Source of the DNA: Streptacidiphilus sp. P02-A3a
GTDB lineage: Bacteria > Actinomycetota > Actinomycetes > Streptomycetales > Streptomycetaceae
Direction of reading: 5' to 3'
Assembly (NCBI RefSeq): GCF_014084105.1
Contig: NZ_CP048289.1
Location: forward strand, 7,635,922 to 7,699,921
DNA: 64,000 nt
Below, piece by piece: positions 19,928-27,588 of the stretch (position 1 is its first letter; each line of letters begins with the position of its first letter). The notes under the pieces were generated by a model, which saw only the letters and a program-made list of their open reading frames with translations, was not told the DNA's origin and ran no database searches. The position numbers and the translations under genes are program-made.

Positions 19928-20863
19928 CTACCGCCCGCGCACGCCCATGAGTTCGAGCGCCTGGCCGAGCAGCTGCCCCGGTTCGTCGTCAGCGCCCCGG
20001 GACAGCCAGTGCACCCGCGGGTCGCGGCGGAACCAGGACTCCTGTCGGCGCGCGAAGCGCCTGGTGGCGCGGACGGTCTCGGCGCGCGCCTCCGCTTCCC
20101 CGTACTCGCCCGCGAGCTGGGCCAGCACCTGCTGGTAGCCGAGCGCCCGGGAGGCGGTCCGGCCGTCGCGCAGGCCCACCTCCGCCAGCGCCTCGACCTC
20201 CGGCACCAGCCCGGCCTCCCACATCCGGTCGACCCGCAGCGCGATCCGCTGGTCGAGTTCGGCCCGGGGCAGCCGTACCCCGATCTGCACCGTGTCGTAG
20301 ACCGAGTCGTGGCCGGGCAGGGTCGCGGTGAAGGACTTGCCGGTGATCTCCACGACCTCCAGCGCCCGGACGATCCGGCGGCCGTTGCTGGGCAGGATCG
20401 CCGCCGCCGCGAGCGGGTCGACCTCGGCCAGCCGCCGGTGCATCGCCCCGGGGCCCTCGGCCGCCAACTGGACCTCCAGGCGGGCCCGGACCTCGGCGTC
20501 GGTGCCGGGGAACTCCAGGTCGTCGACGGCGGCGCGGACGTACAGCCCGGAGCCGCCGACCAGCACCGGCGTGCGCCCACGGGCGAGCAGCCCGTCGATG
20601 ACCTCGCGCGCCATCCGCTGGTACTCGGCGACGCTGGCCGCCTGGGTGACGTCCCAGACGTCGAGCAGGTGGTGCGGCACCCCGCCGCGCTCCTCAAGGG
20701 TCAGCTTCGCGGTACCGATGTCCATCCCCCGGTACAACTGCATGGAGTCGGTGTTCACCACCTCGCCGCCGAGTTCCAGCGCGAGGGCCACGCCGAGATC
20801 GGACTTTCCGGCGGCGGTGGCGCCGACGATGGTGATGACACGCGGATTCCGGGGGATGTTCAC
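19928..20863 (-). CDS. miaA: tRNA dimethylallyltransferase MiaA
   Basis: Adds a dimethylallyl group to N6 of A37 in tRNAs reading U-initial codons. The P-loop is GATAAGKSDLG, followed by NTDSMQLYRGMDIGTAK (substrate and catalytic Asp-Ser region), LVGGSGLYVRA and RALGYQQVL; 311 residues. GTG 20863 (NIPRNPRVITIVG) has a ggaag ribosome site about 10 bases upstream. Starting at ATG 20902 would add 13 unconserved residues. Its product is the substrate for MiaB, encoded at 22060-23553. Confidence 0.95.
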   Translation of the reverse strand: MNIPRNPRVITIVGATAAGKSDLGVALALELGGEVVNTDSMQLYRGMDIGTAKLTLEERGGVPHHLLDVWDVTQAASVAEYQRMAREVIDGLLARGRTPVLVGGSGLYVRAAVDDLEFPGTDAEVRARLEVQLAAEGPGAMHRRLAEVDPLAAAAILPSNGRRIVRALEVVEITGKSFTATLPGHDSVYDTVQIGVRLPRAELDQRIALRVDRMWEAGLVPEVEALAEVGLRDGRTASRALGYQQVLAQLAGEYGEAEARAETVRATRRFARRQESWFRRDPRVHWLSRGADDEPGQLLGQALELMGVRGR

Positions 20864-20989
20864 AGCGGACAGTCTTCCAAAAACCCGCATCATCCGATGC
20901 ACAGATCAGCCATGACTCGTACGCTATGACCAGTTAGGGATACTTTGCCCGATTGTGCATAGTGCCCCACCCACTATGAAGGAGCCGTC

Positions 20990-21268
20990 ATGGGCCTCTC
21001 GGACAACCTCAAGGACGCCCTCGGCCAGGCCAAGGACAAGGCCACCGAGTTCGCGGGCAAGCACAACTCGACCATCGACTCGGGCCTGGACAAGGTCGGC
21101 GAGATGGCCGACAAGGCCACCAAGGGCAAGTACAGCGACCAGATCCACAGCGCCGGTGACAAGGCCAAGAAGACCCTGGACGGTCTGGGCCAGGACAAGC
21201 CGGTCGTCCCGGGCGAGACGGTCACCCCGCCGGAGCAGCCCCCGACCCCGGGCCCCGCGGCGCCCTGA
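20990..21268 (+). CDS. Small MT0933/Rv0909-type 'antitoxin' family protein
   Basis: 92 residues, very charged and Lys/Asp-rich, starting MGLSDNLKDALGQAKDKA and carrying repeated short amphipathic segments (GLDKVGEMADKATKGKYSDQI). A proline-rich tail ends PGPAAP. This matches the family annotated as MT0933 antitoxin, whose founding member is paired with a toxin in M. tuberculosis. No toxin gene is adjacent here: both neighbours are housekeeping genes on the other strand. It may therefore be a general-stress hydrophilic protein rather than an antitoxin. The AAGGAG ribosome site is very strong (spacing 6). Confidence 0.75.
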   Translation: MGLSDNLKDALGQAKDKATEFAGKHNSTIDSGLDKVGEMADKATKGKYSDQIHSAGDKAKKTLDGLGQDKPVVPGETVTPPEQPPTPGPAAP

Positions 21269-21305
21269 CCGCGGGCGCCGACCCGCCGGCGCGGGGGTCC
21301 GTCGG

Positions 21306-22016
21306 TCAGGCCGGGGTCCAGTCGGCCACCAGGTAGCCGACCCCGTACGGGGCCGCCCGGTAGCTCAGGGACGCCCGCAGGCCGCCCGTCGCCGCGCCCG
21401 CCAGCACCTGCCAGGGGGCGCGGCCCGAGGCCATCAGCGCGAAGGCCAGCTCGTCGTCCAGCGCGGCCAGCCGGGGCGCCGGGTCGTCCGCCGCCAGGGC
21501 GCGGGCGACCCCGGCGTCGAAGCCCTCGGCCCGCTCGTCCAGGTAGCCCGGGGCCTTGAGCGAGCGCCGGGCGCTGCCCTCGCCGAGCACCAGCAGCCCC
21601 ACCCGTTCGGCGGCGTCGGCCAGCTGGCGGCCGTTCTCGGCGCACAGCCGCTGCTCCAGGTGGTCCGGAACGGTCAGCCCGCGCACCGGACCGGCCCAGC
21701 CGGAGCGCTCCAGCAGCCAGGCGCCGACCGCCAGCGACGGCGGCAGCGAGGGTTCGGCGGCCGGGTCGCCGCCGGAGCCGAGGCGCACCCGCAGGTCCAC
21801 CCCGAACGGCTGGAAGCTGCCGACCGCGCCCTGGTCCCACCATTGGTGGTCGGTGCCGGGCCCGACCACCACCAGCAGCTCCGGCCCGGCCGCGAGCACC
21901 GCGCCGAGCGCGGCGTCGCAGGCCGCCCGCAGGTCGTCCAGTTCGGCCGCCGCGCCCGAGGCGACCTCGGGCACGAGCAGCGGCGGGCAGGGGCAGACGG
22001 CAGCGGCGACCAGCAT
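21306..22016 (-). CDS. Class III extradiol dioxygenase subunit-B-like protein
   Basis: 236 residues with the start MLVAAAVCPCPPLLVPEV and the internal ELLVVVGPG and LLVLGEGSARR, the layout of the LigB-fold protein often found beside miaB in streptomycetes. True LigB enzymes bind Fe(II) through two N-terminal histidines (…H…H…). Here the N-terminal stretch has cysteines and prolines instead, so ring-cleavage activity is doubtful. Function unknown. It starts 43 bases after the miaB stop on the same strand and is likely cotranscribed with it. Confidence 0.7.
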   Translation of the reverse strand: MLVAAAVCPCPPLLVPEVASGAAAELDDLRAACDAALGAVLAAGPELLVVVGPGTDHQWWDQGAVGSFQPFGVDLRVRLGSGGDPAAEPSLPPSLAVGAWLLERSGWAGPVRGLTVPDHLEQRLCAENGRQLADAAERVGLLVLGEGSARRSLKAPGYLDERAEGFDAGVARALAADDPAPRLAALDDELAFALMASGRAPWQVLAGAATGGLRASLSYRAAPYGVGYLVADWTPA

Positions 22017-22059
22017 GGGACGACCCTACCGGGCCCGCCGCGCCCGGCGGCCCGCCGCC

Positions 22060-23553
22060 TCAGCCGCAGGCCGGGGCGGCCGACGGCGGCAGCGGCGCGG
22101 GCACGCCCACGGTCGGCAGGCCCAGCATCACCCCGGCCGGTTTGGCGGCGGCGGCCTGCCGCCGCCGCTCCCAGGCGTCCCCGGCACTGGTCCGCCGGAC
22201 GCCCAGCGGCGCGCCCTCGGCCAGCAGGTGGTGCGGCGCGGCGTAGGTGATCTCCACGGTGGTCATGTCCCCGGGGCGGACCGGCTGCTCCGGTCGGGTG
22301 AAGTGGACCAGCCGGCTGTCCGGGGCCCGGCCGGAGAGCCGGTCGGTGTGCTGGTCCTTGCGGCCCTCGCCCTCCGCGACCAGCACCTCGACGGTCCGCC
22401 CGACCTGCTTCTTGTTCTCCTCCCAGGAGATCTCCTCCTGGAGCGCGACCAGGCGCAGGTAGCGCTCCTGGACCACCTCCTTGGGGATCTGCCCGTCCAT
22501 CTCGGCGGCCGGGGTGCCCGGGCGCTTGGAGTACTGGAAGGTGAAGGCCTGGGCGAAGCGGGCCTCGCGGACCACGTGCATGGTCTGCTCGAAGTCCGCC
22601 TCGGTCTCGCCGGGGAAGCCCACGATGATGTCGGTGGAGATGGCCGCGTCCGGCATGGCCGCGCGGACCTTGTCGATGATGCCGAGGTAGCGCTCCTGGC
22701 GGTAGGAGCGCTTCATCGCCCGCAGCACCGCGTCCGATCCCGACTGCAACGGCATGTGCAGCTGGTGCATCACGTTCGGGGTCTCGGCCATGGCCGCGAT
22801 CACGTCGTCGGTGAAGTCCTTGGGGTGCGGCGAGGTGAACCGGACCCGCTCCAGTCCCTCGATCCCGCCGCAGGCCCGGAGCAGCTTGCTGAAGGCCTGC
22901 CGGTCGCCGATGTCCTGGCCGTAGGCGTTGACGTTCTGGCCGAGCAGGGTGACCTCGACCACGCCCTCCGCCACCAGCGCCTGGACCTCGGCCAGGATGT
23001 CCCCGGGCCGGCGGTCCTTCTCCTTGCCGCGCAGCGCCGGGACGATGCAGAAGGTGCAGGTGTTGTTGCAGCCGACCGAGATCGACACCCAGGCCGCGTA
23101 CGCGGAGTCGCGGCGGGTCGGCAGGGTCGACGGGAAGACCTCCAGCGACTCCAGGATCTCGACCTGGGCCTCCTCCTGGACCCGGGCGCGTTCCAGCAGC
23201 GCGGGCAGGTGGCCGATGTTGTGGGTGCCGAAGACCACGTCCACCCAGGGGGCCCGCCGGACGATGGTCTCCCGGTCCTTCTGGGCGAGGCAGCCGCCGA
23301 CCGCGATCTGCATCCCGGCCTTGACCGCCTTGACCGAGGCGAGCTGCCCGAGGTTGCCGTAGAGGTGGTTGTCGGCCTTCTCGCGGACCGCGCAGGTGTT
23401 GAACACCACCACGTCGGCGTCTACCCCCGCGGCGGCCCGCCGGTAGCCCGCGTCCTCCAGCAGTCCGGACAACCGCTCGGAGTCGTGCACGTTCATCTGG
23501 CATCCGTGGGTACGGATCTCGTAGCTTCTGCTGATCTCTGCTGCCTCGCTCAC
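22060..23553 (-). CDS. miaB: tRNA-2-methylthio-N6-dimethylallyladenosine synthase MiaB
   Basis: Radical-SAM methylthiotransferase acting on i6A37 made by MiaA; 497 residues. The N-terminal UPF0004 domain starts [17 protein letters not shown] and holds the three cysteines for the auxiliary cluster ([21 protein letters not shown]). The radical-SAM motif is [11 protein letters not shown]. The TRAM domain is near the C-terminus ([14 protein letters not shown]). GTG 23553 (SEAAEIS) gives the normal length; GTG 23559 is two codons longer. Neither has a strong ribosome site. The much longer open frame upstream is antisense to the TAXI gene and not real. Confidence 0.96.
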   Translation of the reverse strand: MSEAAEISRSYEIRTHGCQMNVHDSERLSGLLEDAGYRRAAAGVDADVVVFNTCAVREKADNHLYGNLGQLASVKAVKAGMQIAVGGCLAQKDRETIVRRAPWVDVVFGTHNIGHLPALLERARVQEEAQVEILESLEVFPSTLPTRRDSAYAAWVSISVGCNNTCTFCIVPALRGKEKDRRPGDILAEVQALVAEGVVEVTLLGQNVNAYGQDIGDRQAFSKLLRACGGIEGLERVRFTSPHPKDFTDDVIAAMAETPNVMHQLHMPLQSGSDAVLRAMKRSYRQERYLGIIDKVRAAMPDAAISTDIIVGFPGETEADFEQTMHVVREARFAQAFTFQYSKRPGTPAAEMDGQIPKEVVQERYLRLVALQEEISWEENKKQVGRTVEVLVAEGEGRKDQHTDRLSGRAPDSRLVHFTRPEQPVRPGDMTTVEITYAAPHHLLAEGAPLGVRRTSAGDAWERRRQAAAAKPAGVMLGLPTVGVPAPLPPSAAPACG

Positions 23554-23664
23554 GCCCACAAGGGTACGGGCAGCCGGAGCGCGCCCCGAGCGGGCTCCGT
23601 CGCGGGCACCGTCCCGGGTTCGCCGCGGGTTTCGCTGCGGGGGCGGTGCTGGCAGGATCACCGC

Positions 23665-24690
23665 ATGTCCACCACTCCCGGGATCCTCCGCCACGCGCTC
23701 CGCTCGGGGCTGGTGCGCGGGGTGACGGCGCTGGTGGTGCTGGCCGCGGCGGCGCTGTCGTGGTGGCTGGCGACGCCGGACGGGGTGTCCTGTCCGGCCG
23801 GGACCTTCGGCATGGCCACCGGCTCCGCGGGCGGCGTCTACGCGCTGTACGGGCAGTTGCTGAAGCCGGTGGTGCAGCGGGAGATACCGGGGGTGACGCT
23901 GCGGCTCGACCCGACCGCGGGCGGGCCGGAGAACCTCCAGCGGATCCTGGCCGGACAGGACGACTTCGGAATCGCCACGGCCGACGCGGTGGCGCACTTC
24001 ACCAGCCCCGGCGCCGGACGGCTGCGGGCGCTGGGGCGGCTGTACGACGACTACGTGCAGCTGGTGGTGCCGACCGACTCGCCGATCCACTCGGTGGCCG
24101 ACCTGCGCGGCCGGACGGTCGCGGTGGGCCAGGCGGACTCCGGGGTGGCGCTGATCGCGGAGCGGGTGCTCCAGGTGTCCGGGCTCGATCCGGCCCGGGG
24201 CGACCTGACCACGGTGCCGCTGGGCATCGACGACGCCCCGACGCAGCTGCGCGACGGCCGGATCGACGCCTTCTTCTGGTCCGGCGGGCTGCCCAGCTCG
24301 GCGGTGACCACGCTCAGCAGGCAGATGAAGGTGCGGCTGGTCCCGCTGGGCCAGCTGGCCACCGCGATGGACACGCTGGCCGGGGACCAGGACCCGGCCG
24401 CCCGGGACATCCAGGTCTACCGCAGCTCGACGATGCCGACCAGCGCCTATCCGGGGATGTCGCCGGACGAGGCGGTGCAGACGCTGGCCGTGGCCAACCT
24501 GATGGTGACCCGCGACGACGTGCCCGCCGGGCTGGTGGAGCGGATGACCGGGGTGCTGATCGACAGCCGGGACGCGATCGGGGTGCAGGTGCACCCGGCG
24601 CAGATGGTGGACATCCGCTCGGCGATCTACACCGACCCGCTGCCGCTGGCCGAGGGCGCCCGCCGCTACTACGTCTCGGTCAAGCCCTGA
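23665..24690 (+). CDS. TAXI-family (TRAP-associated) solute-binding protein
   Basis: Extracytoplasmic binding protein, 341 residues. One N-terminal membrane segment ([15 protein letters not shown], residues 22-36) precedes the TAXI domain: [16 protein letters not shown], then [35 protein letters not shown] and [14 protein letters not shown]. The absence of a lipobox cysteine suggests it stays tethered by an uncleaved helix or a non-lipid signal. Such proteins normally feed a fused DctQM permease, and none is encoded nearby. The ATG at 23665 has a ggcagga ribosome site. The gene ends inside a tandem repeat array shared with the convergent MerR gene. Confidence 0.85.
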   Translation: MSTTPGILRHALRSGLVRGVTALVVLAAAALSWWLATPDGVSCPAGTFGMATGSAGGVYALYGQLLKPVVQREIPGVTLRLDPTAGGPENLQRILAGQDDFGIATADAVAHFTSPGAGRLRALGRLYDDYVQLVVPTDSPIHSVADLRGRTVAVGQADSGVALIAERVLQVSGLDPARGDLTTVPLGIDDAPTQLRDGRIDAFFWSGGLPSSAVTTLSRQMKVRLVPLGQLATAMDTLAGDQDPAARDIQVYRSSTMPTSAYPGMSPDEAVQTLAVANLMVTRDDVPAGLVERMTGVLIDSRDAIGVQVHPAQMVDIRSAIYTDPLPLAEGARRYYVSVKP

Positions 24691-24755
24691 CCCCGGGCCG
24701 TCACTGACCTCGGGCCGTCACTGACCCCCGGCCGTCACTGACCTCGGGCGGTCTG
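24688..24755. repeat. 17-bp tandem repeat, four copies, spanning two convergent gene ends
   Basis: Units tgaccccgggccgtcac (24688), tgacctcgggccgtcac (24705), tgacccccggccgtcac (24722) and a divergent fourth copy (24739). The first three bases are the TAXI gene stop codon, and the MerR gene stop (24735-24737) lies in the third copy, so the array covers the whole convergent junction. Confidence 0.9.
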
Positions 24756-25571
24756 GCCCTCGGACGGTCCCTGGCCCTCGGGCAGCGCCGCGCGCGGGTC
24801 GTCGAAGCCGTCGCGGACCAGCTGCCGCAGCGGTCCGGCGACGGCCGCGTCCAGCAGCTTGGTGGCCTCGCTGCGCATCGCCCGGGCCAGTTCCGCGTCG
24901 ACCACCGACTGTGCCAGCGGTCGCAGCCTGCGGACGGTGCCCACCGCCTCGGCCGCCTCGGTGTCGGTCAGCTGGTGTCCCGCATAGCGGACGAAGATGT
25001 GGACGGCGCTGAACTCGACGAAGCGCCGCGCCAGATGGTCGATGTCGCCGCGCAGCTCCTCCAGGTGGGCCACGATCGCGGGCAGCGGCACGCCCAGCTC
25101 GTACAGCTCCACGGCCACGCTGAGCAGGCCCGGGCTGGGCACCACGAAGGAGTCGGGCTCGTCCGGCTGGAGCACGCCGAGCCGGACGGCGGCGGCGATG
25201 GCCTGCTCGTCCTCGACCCCCTGGAAGGCCGCCACCAGCGCCGCGCGGGTGAGCACGGTCGGCTCCTCGTCGGTCCAGGGCGCGGTGACCTCGGCCACCA
25301 GGCCGAGCACCCCGCCCAGGCCGCGCCCGCTGTCCCAGGCGTCCAGCAGCTCCTTGATCCCGGCCAGGGTGTGGCCCCGGTCCAGCAGTTGGGCGACCAG
25401 GTGCAGCCGCTCCAGGTGCGCCTGCTGGTAGACGTTGACCCGACCGCGCCGCACGGCGGGCGGCAGCAGGCCCCGGTCCTGGTAGGCGCGGACATTGCGG
25501 ACCGTGGTCCCGGCTGCTCGCGCCAGGTCGTCTATCCGGTACTCCACGCGCTGCTGCGGCATAGTCGTCAC
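24735..25571 (-). CDS. MerR-family transcriptional regulator
   Basis: 278 residues. The N-terminal MerR winged helix is clear: YRIDDLARAAGTTVRNVRAY then DRGLLPPAVRRGRVNVY, followed by HLERLHLVAQLLDRGHTLAGIKELL. The effector region (residues 85-278) is a helical domain with no cysteine cluster for metal binding, suggesting a small-molecule or unknown signal. GTG 25571 is preferred because gggagg lies 7 bases upstream; ATG 25562 is the next choice. It lies 31 bases downstream of the alpha/beta hydrolase gene on the same strand, so the two are probably one transcript. Its last codons are encoded by the 17-bp repeat array. Confidence 0.9.
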   Translation of the reverse strand: MTTMPQQRVEYRIDDLARAAGTTVRNVRAYQDRGLLPPAVRRGRVNVYQQAHLERLHLVAQLLDRGHTLAGIKELLDAWDSGRGLGGVLGLVAEVTAPWTDEEPTVLTRAALVAAFQGVEDEQAIAAAVRLGVLQPDEPDSFVVPSPGLLSVAVELYELGVPLPAIVAHLEELRGDIDHLARRFVEFSAVHIFVRYAGHQLTDTEAAEAVGTVRRLRPLAQSVVDAELARAMRSEATKLLDAAVAGPLRQLVRDGFDDPRAALPEGQGPSEGQTARGQ

Positions 25572-25602
25572 ACCGCGCCCTCCCCCGCTGACCGATTCGT
25601 GC

Positions 25603-26559
25603 TCAATGCGGCCCCGAGCGTACCGCCGGAGGCCGCTCCGGGGAGACGGAGGGGACGCTTCCGCTGCGCACTCCGTCCACGAACTCACTGATCCACTCGG
25701 CCAGCCGGTCCGGGCGGGTGAGTGGCAGCCAGTGCCCGGCGTCCACCGTCCGGCGGCGCAGCACCGGGGCCCAGCGGTCCAGGTCGTCGTAGAGCCGCGG
25801 CGACAGGTAGGGGTCGCGGGTCGGCACGATCAGCTGCACCGGGACGGTGGCCACCCGGTCGGCGCGCGGGTGGCGCAGCCGTTCGCGGACGTTGGCGCGG
25901 TAGAGCCAGGCGCCGTTGGCGGCGTCCTCGGGCAGGGTGGCCGGGCTGCGGTCGTCGGCGGCCGGAAGCCGCTCCATGGCCCGGCGGAGCGCGGGCCAGC
26001 GGCGGCCCAGCGGCCCGCGCCAGAGCGCCTCGGGCAGCCGCGGGGTGTGCAGCGCGTAGACGTACCAGGAGCGCAGGCCCTGGCCGAGCAGCTGCCCGAG
26101 CCGGGCGCCGCTGGGCTCGCGCAGCCGGTCGGCGGCCCACAGTCCGAAGTGGTCCAGGCAGGGTCCGGAGACGCTGGTGAACGACGCCAGACCGCCCCGC
26201 AACCGGGGCGAGGTGGCGAACTCCCAGCCCTGGACCGACCCCCAGTCGTGGCCGACCAGGTGCACCGGGCCGTAGGGCGCGAGCGCGTCCAGGACCAGCA
26301 GCAGGTCGTCCTCCAGCCGCTCCAGCCGGTAGCTGTCGGCGCGCGGCGCGGGCGCGGTGGACGCGCCGGCGCCCCGGACGTCGTAGGCGACCACGTGGTA
26401 GCGGTCGGCGAGGCGGGCCATCACCGGTTCCCAGACCTCCTTGCTGTCCGGGTAGCCGTGCAGGAACAGCAGGGTGGGGCGGGTGGGGTCACCCGCCTCG
26501 ACCACCGCCAGCTCGACGTCCTCGGCGCTGACGCGGAACTCCCTGGCCTCGGCGATCAT
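25603..26559 (-). CDS. Alpha/beta hydrolase, epoxide-hydrolase-like
   Basis: 318 residues. The oxyanion segment HGYPDS and the nucleophile elbow GHDWGS, with Asp in the nucleophile position, place it with epoxide hydrolases and haloalkane dehalogenases rather than Ser esterases. The distal catalytic histidine is in DAGHWLPL, and the acidic member is likely in PTRDPYLS. The lid region (residues 150-230) is rich in Arg/Leu. Substrate unknown. In many actinobacteria this domain is fused to a short-chain dehydrogenase; here it stands alone. It is transcribed away from the methyltransferase gene; the shared gap holds a palindrome and direct repeats. Confidence 0.88.
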   Translation of the reverse strand: MIAEAREFRVSAEDVELAVVEAGDPTRPTLLFLHGYPDSKEVWEPVMARLADRYHVVAYDVRGAGASTAPAPRADSYRLERLEDDLLLVLDALAPYGPVHLVGHDWGSVQGWEFATSPRLRGGLASFTSVSGPCLDHFGLWAADRLREPSGARLGQLLGQGLRSWYVYALHTPRLPEALWRGPLGRRWPALRRAMERLPAADDRSPATLPEDAANGAWLYRANVRERLRHPRADRVATVPVQLIVPTRDPYLSPRLYDDLDRWAPVLRRRTVDAGHWLPLTRPDRLAEWISEFVDGVRSGSVPSVSPERPPAVRSGPH

Positions 26560-26598
26560 CGGGCTCCCTCCACGGACGCTCGTTCCCAGCCTCCAATG

Positions 26599-26681
26599 TG
26601 TCAGTGGCCACTGGCAGGGTCAATGCCCCGGACATGTCCACATGACCAGAATGCGAGACAGATCTTCTCGCTCTGCGAGAC
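26599..26681. promoter_or_regulatory. Operator-like palindrome and direct repeats in a divergent promoter region
   Basis: 26602-26613 is a perfect 12-bp palindrome (cagtggccactg) within an 18-bp near-palindrome from 26599 to 26616. Some 40 bases on, tgcgagac occurs twice, at 26652 and 26674 (22 bases apart, about two turns), each followed by an atcttct element. The first lies 40 bases upstream of the hydrolase start, the second 57-85 bases upstream of the methyltransferase start. Regulator unknown; the adjacent MerR protein is a candidate. Confidence 0.5.
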
Positions 26682-26737
26682 ATCTTCTAGAGTCCTTTCC
26701 ATCGGAAGTCCACTGACTGACCGCCAGGAGCCACCCC

Positions 26738-27550
26738 ATGACCGAGAAGTCCGCCGTCTACACCCACGGCCACCACCCCTCCGTGCTGCGCTCGCACAGC
26801 TGGCGCACCGCCGCCAACTCCGCCGCCTACCTGCTGCCCGAGCTGAAGCCGGGCCAGCGGCTGCTGGACGTCGGCTGCGGCCCCGGCACGATCACCGCCG
26901 ACCTGGCCGCGCTGGTCGCCCCCGGCCAGGTCACCGCGGTGGAGAACGCCCCCGGCATCCTGGAGCAGGCCGCCCGCAACGCCGCCGACGCGGGTGTCTC
27001 CAACATCGTCTTCGAGGTCGCCGACGTCCACGAACTGCCTTACGCCGACGACTCGTTCGACGTGGTGCACGCCCACCAGGTACTCCAGCACGTGGCCGAC
27101 CCGGTGCAGGCGCTGCGGGAGATGCGCCGGGTGTGCCGACCGGGCGGCGTGGTCGCGGCCCGCGACTCCGACTACGCGGCCTTCTTCTGGTACCCGCAAC
27201 TGCCGGCCCTGGACGAGTGGCAGGAGCTGTACCGGCGTACCGCCCGGGCCAACGGCGGCGAACCGGACGCCGGGCGCCGCCTGCACGCCTGGGCGCGCGA
27301 GGCCGGATTCACCGAGATCACCCCGGGCGCGAGCACCTGGTGCTACGCCTCCGAGTCGGAGCGCGCCTGGTGGGGCGACCTGTGGGCGGAGCGGGTCAGC
27401 AACTCGCCGTTCGCCGCGCACACCGAGCGCGAGGGCTTCGCCACCGAGGCGGACCGGCAGCGGATCGCCGACGGCTGGCGGGCCTGGGCGGCCGAGCCGG
27501 ACGGCTGGCTGACCATCCCGCACGGCGAGGTGCTGTGCCGGGTGCGCTGA
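26738..27550 (+). CDS. Class I SAM-dependent methyltransferase (UbiE-like)
   Basis: 270 residues. Motif I is LLDVGCGPGTITADL, the acidic loop is VTAVENAPG, motif II is EVADVHELPYADDSFDVVHAHQVLQHV and motif III is RRVCRPGGVVAARD: the full small-molecule methyltransferase fold. The C-terminal half (ASTWCYASESERAWWGDLW) is aromatic-rich and probably shapes the substrate pocket. Substrate unknown. The ribosome site is AGGAG with an 8-base spacer. It is monocistronic, with a palindromic terminator at 27562-27579, and convergent with the sensor kinase. Confidence 0.92.
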   Translation: MTEKSAVYTHGHHPSVLRSHSWRTAANSAAYLLPELKPGQRLLDVGCGPGTITADLAALVAPGQVTAVENAPGILEQAARNAADAGVSNIVFEVADVHELPYADDSFDVVHAHQVLQHVADPVQALREMRRVCRPGGVVAARDSDYAAFFWYPQLPALDEWQELYRRTARANGGEPDAGRRLHAWAREAGFTEITPGASTWCYASESERAWWGDLWAERVSNSPFAAHTEREGFATEADRQRIADGWRAWAAEPDGWLTIPHGEVLCRVR

Positions 27551-27561
27551 GCCCCTGTCCG

Positions 27562-27579
27562 GGCTCCGGGCCCGGAGCC
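27562..27579. terminator. Palindromic terminator between methyltransferase and kinase genes
   Basis: Perfect 18-bp palindrome ggctccgggcccggagcc, 11 bases after the methyltransferase stop and 10 bases before the kinase stop at 27589. Confidence 0.65.
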
Positions 27580-27588
27580 GCCGGGGCC

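Noticed and set aside
25603..27550. Hydrolase, MerR and methyltransferase as a natural-product cluster
   Set aside because: No polyketide, peptide or terpene core enzyme is within reach, and the genes are split between strands with a separate terminator.
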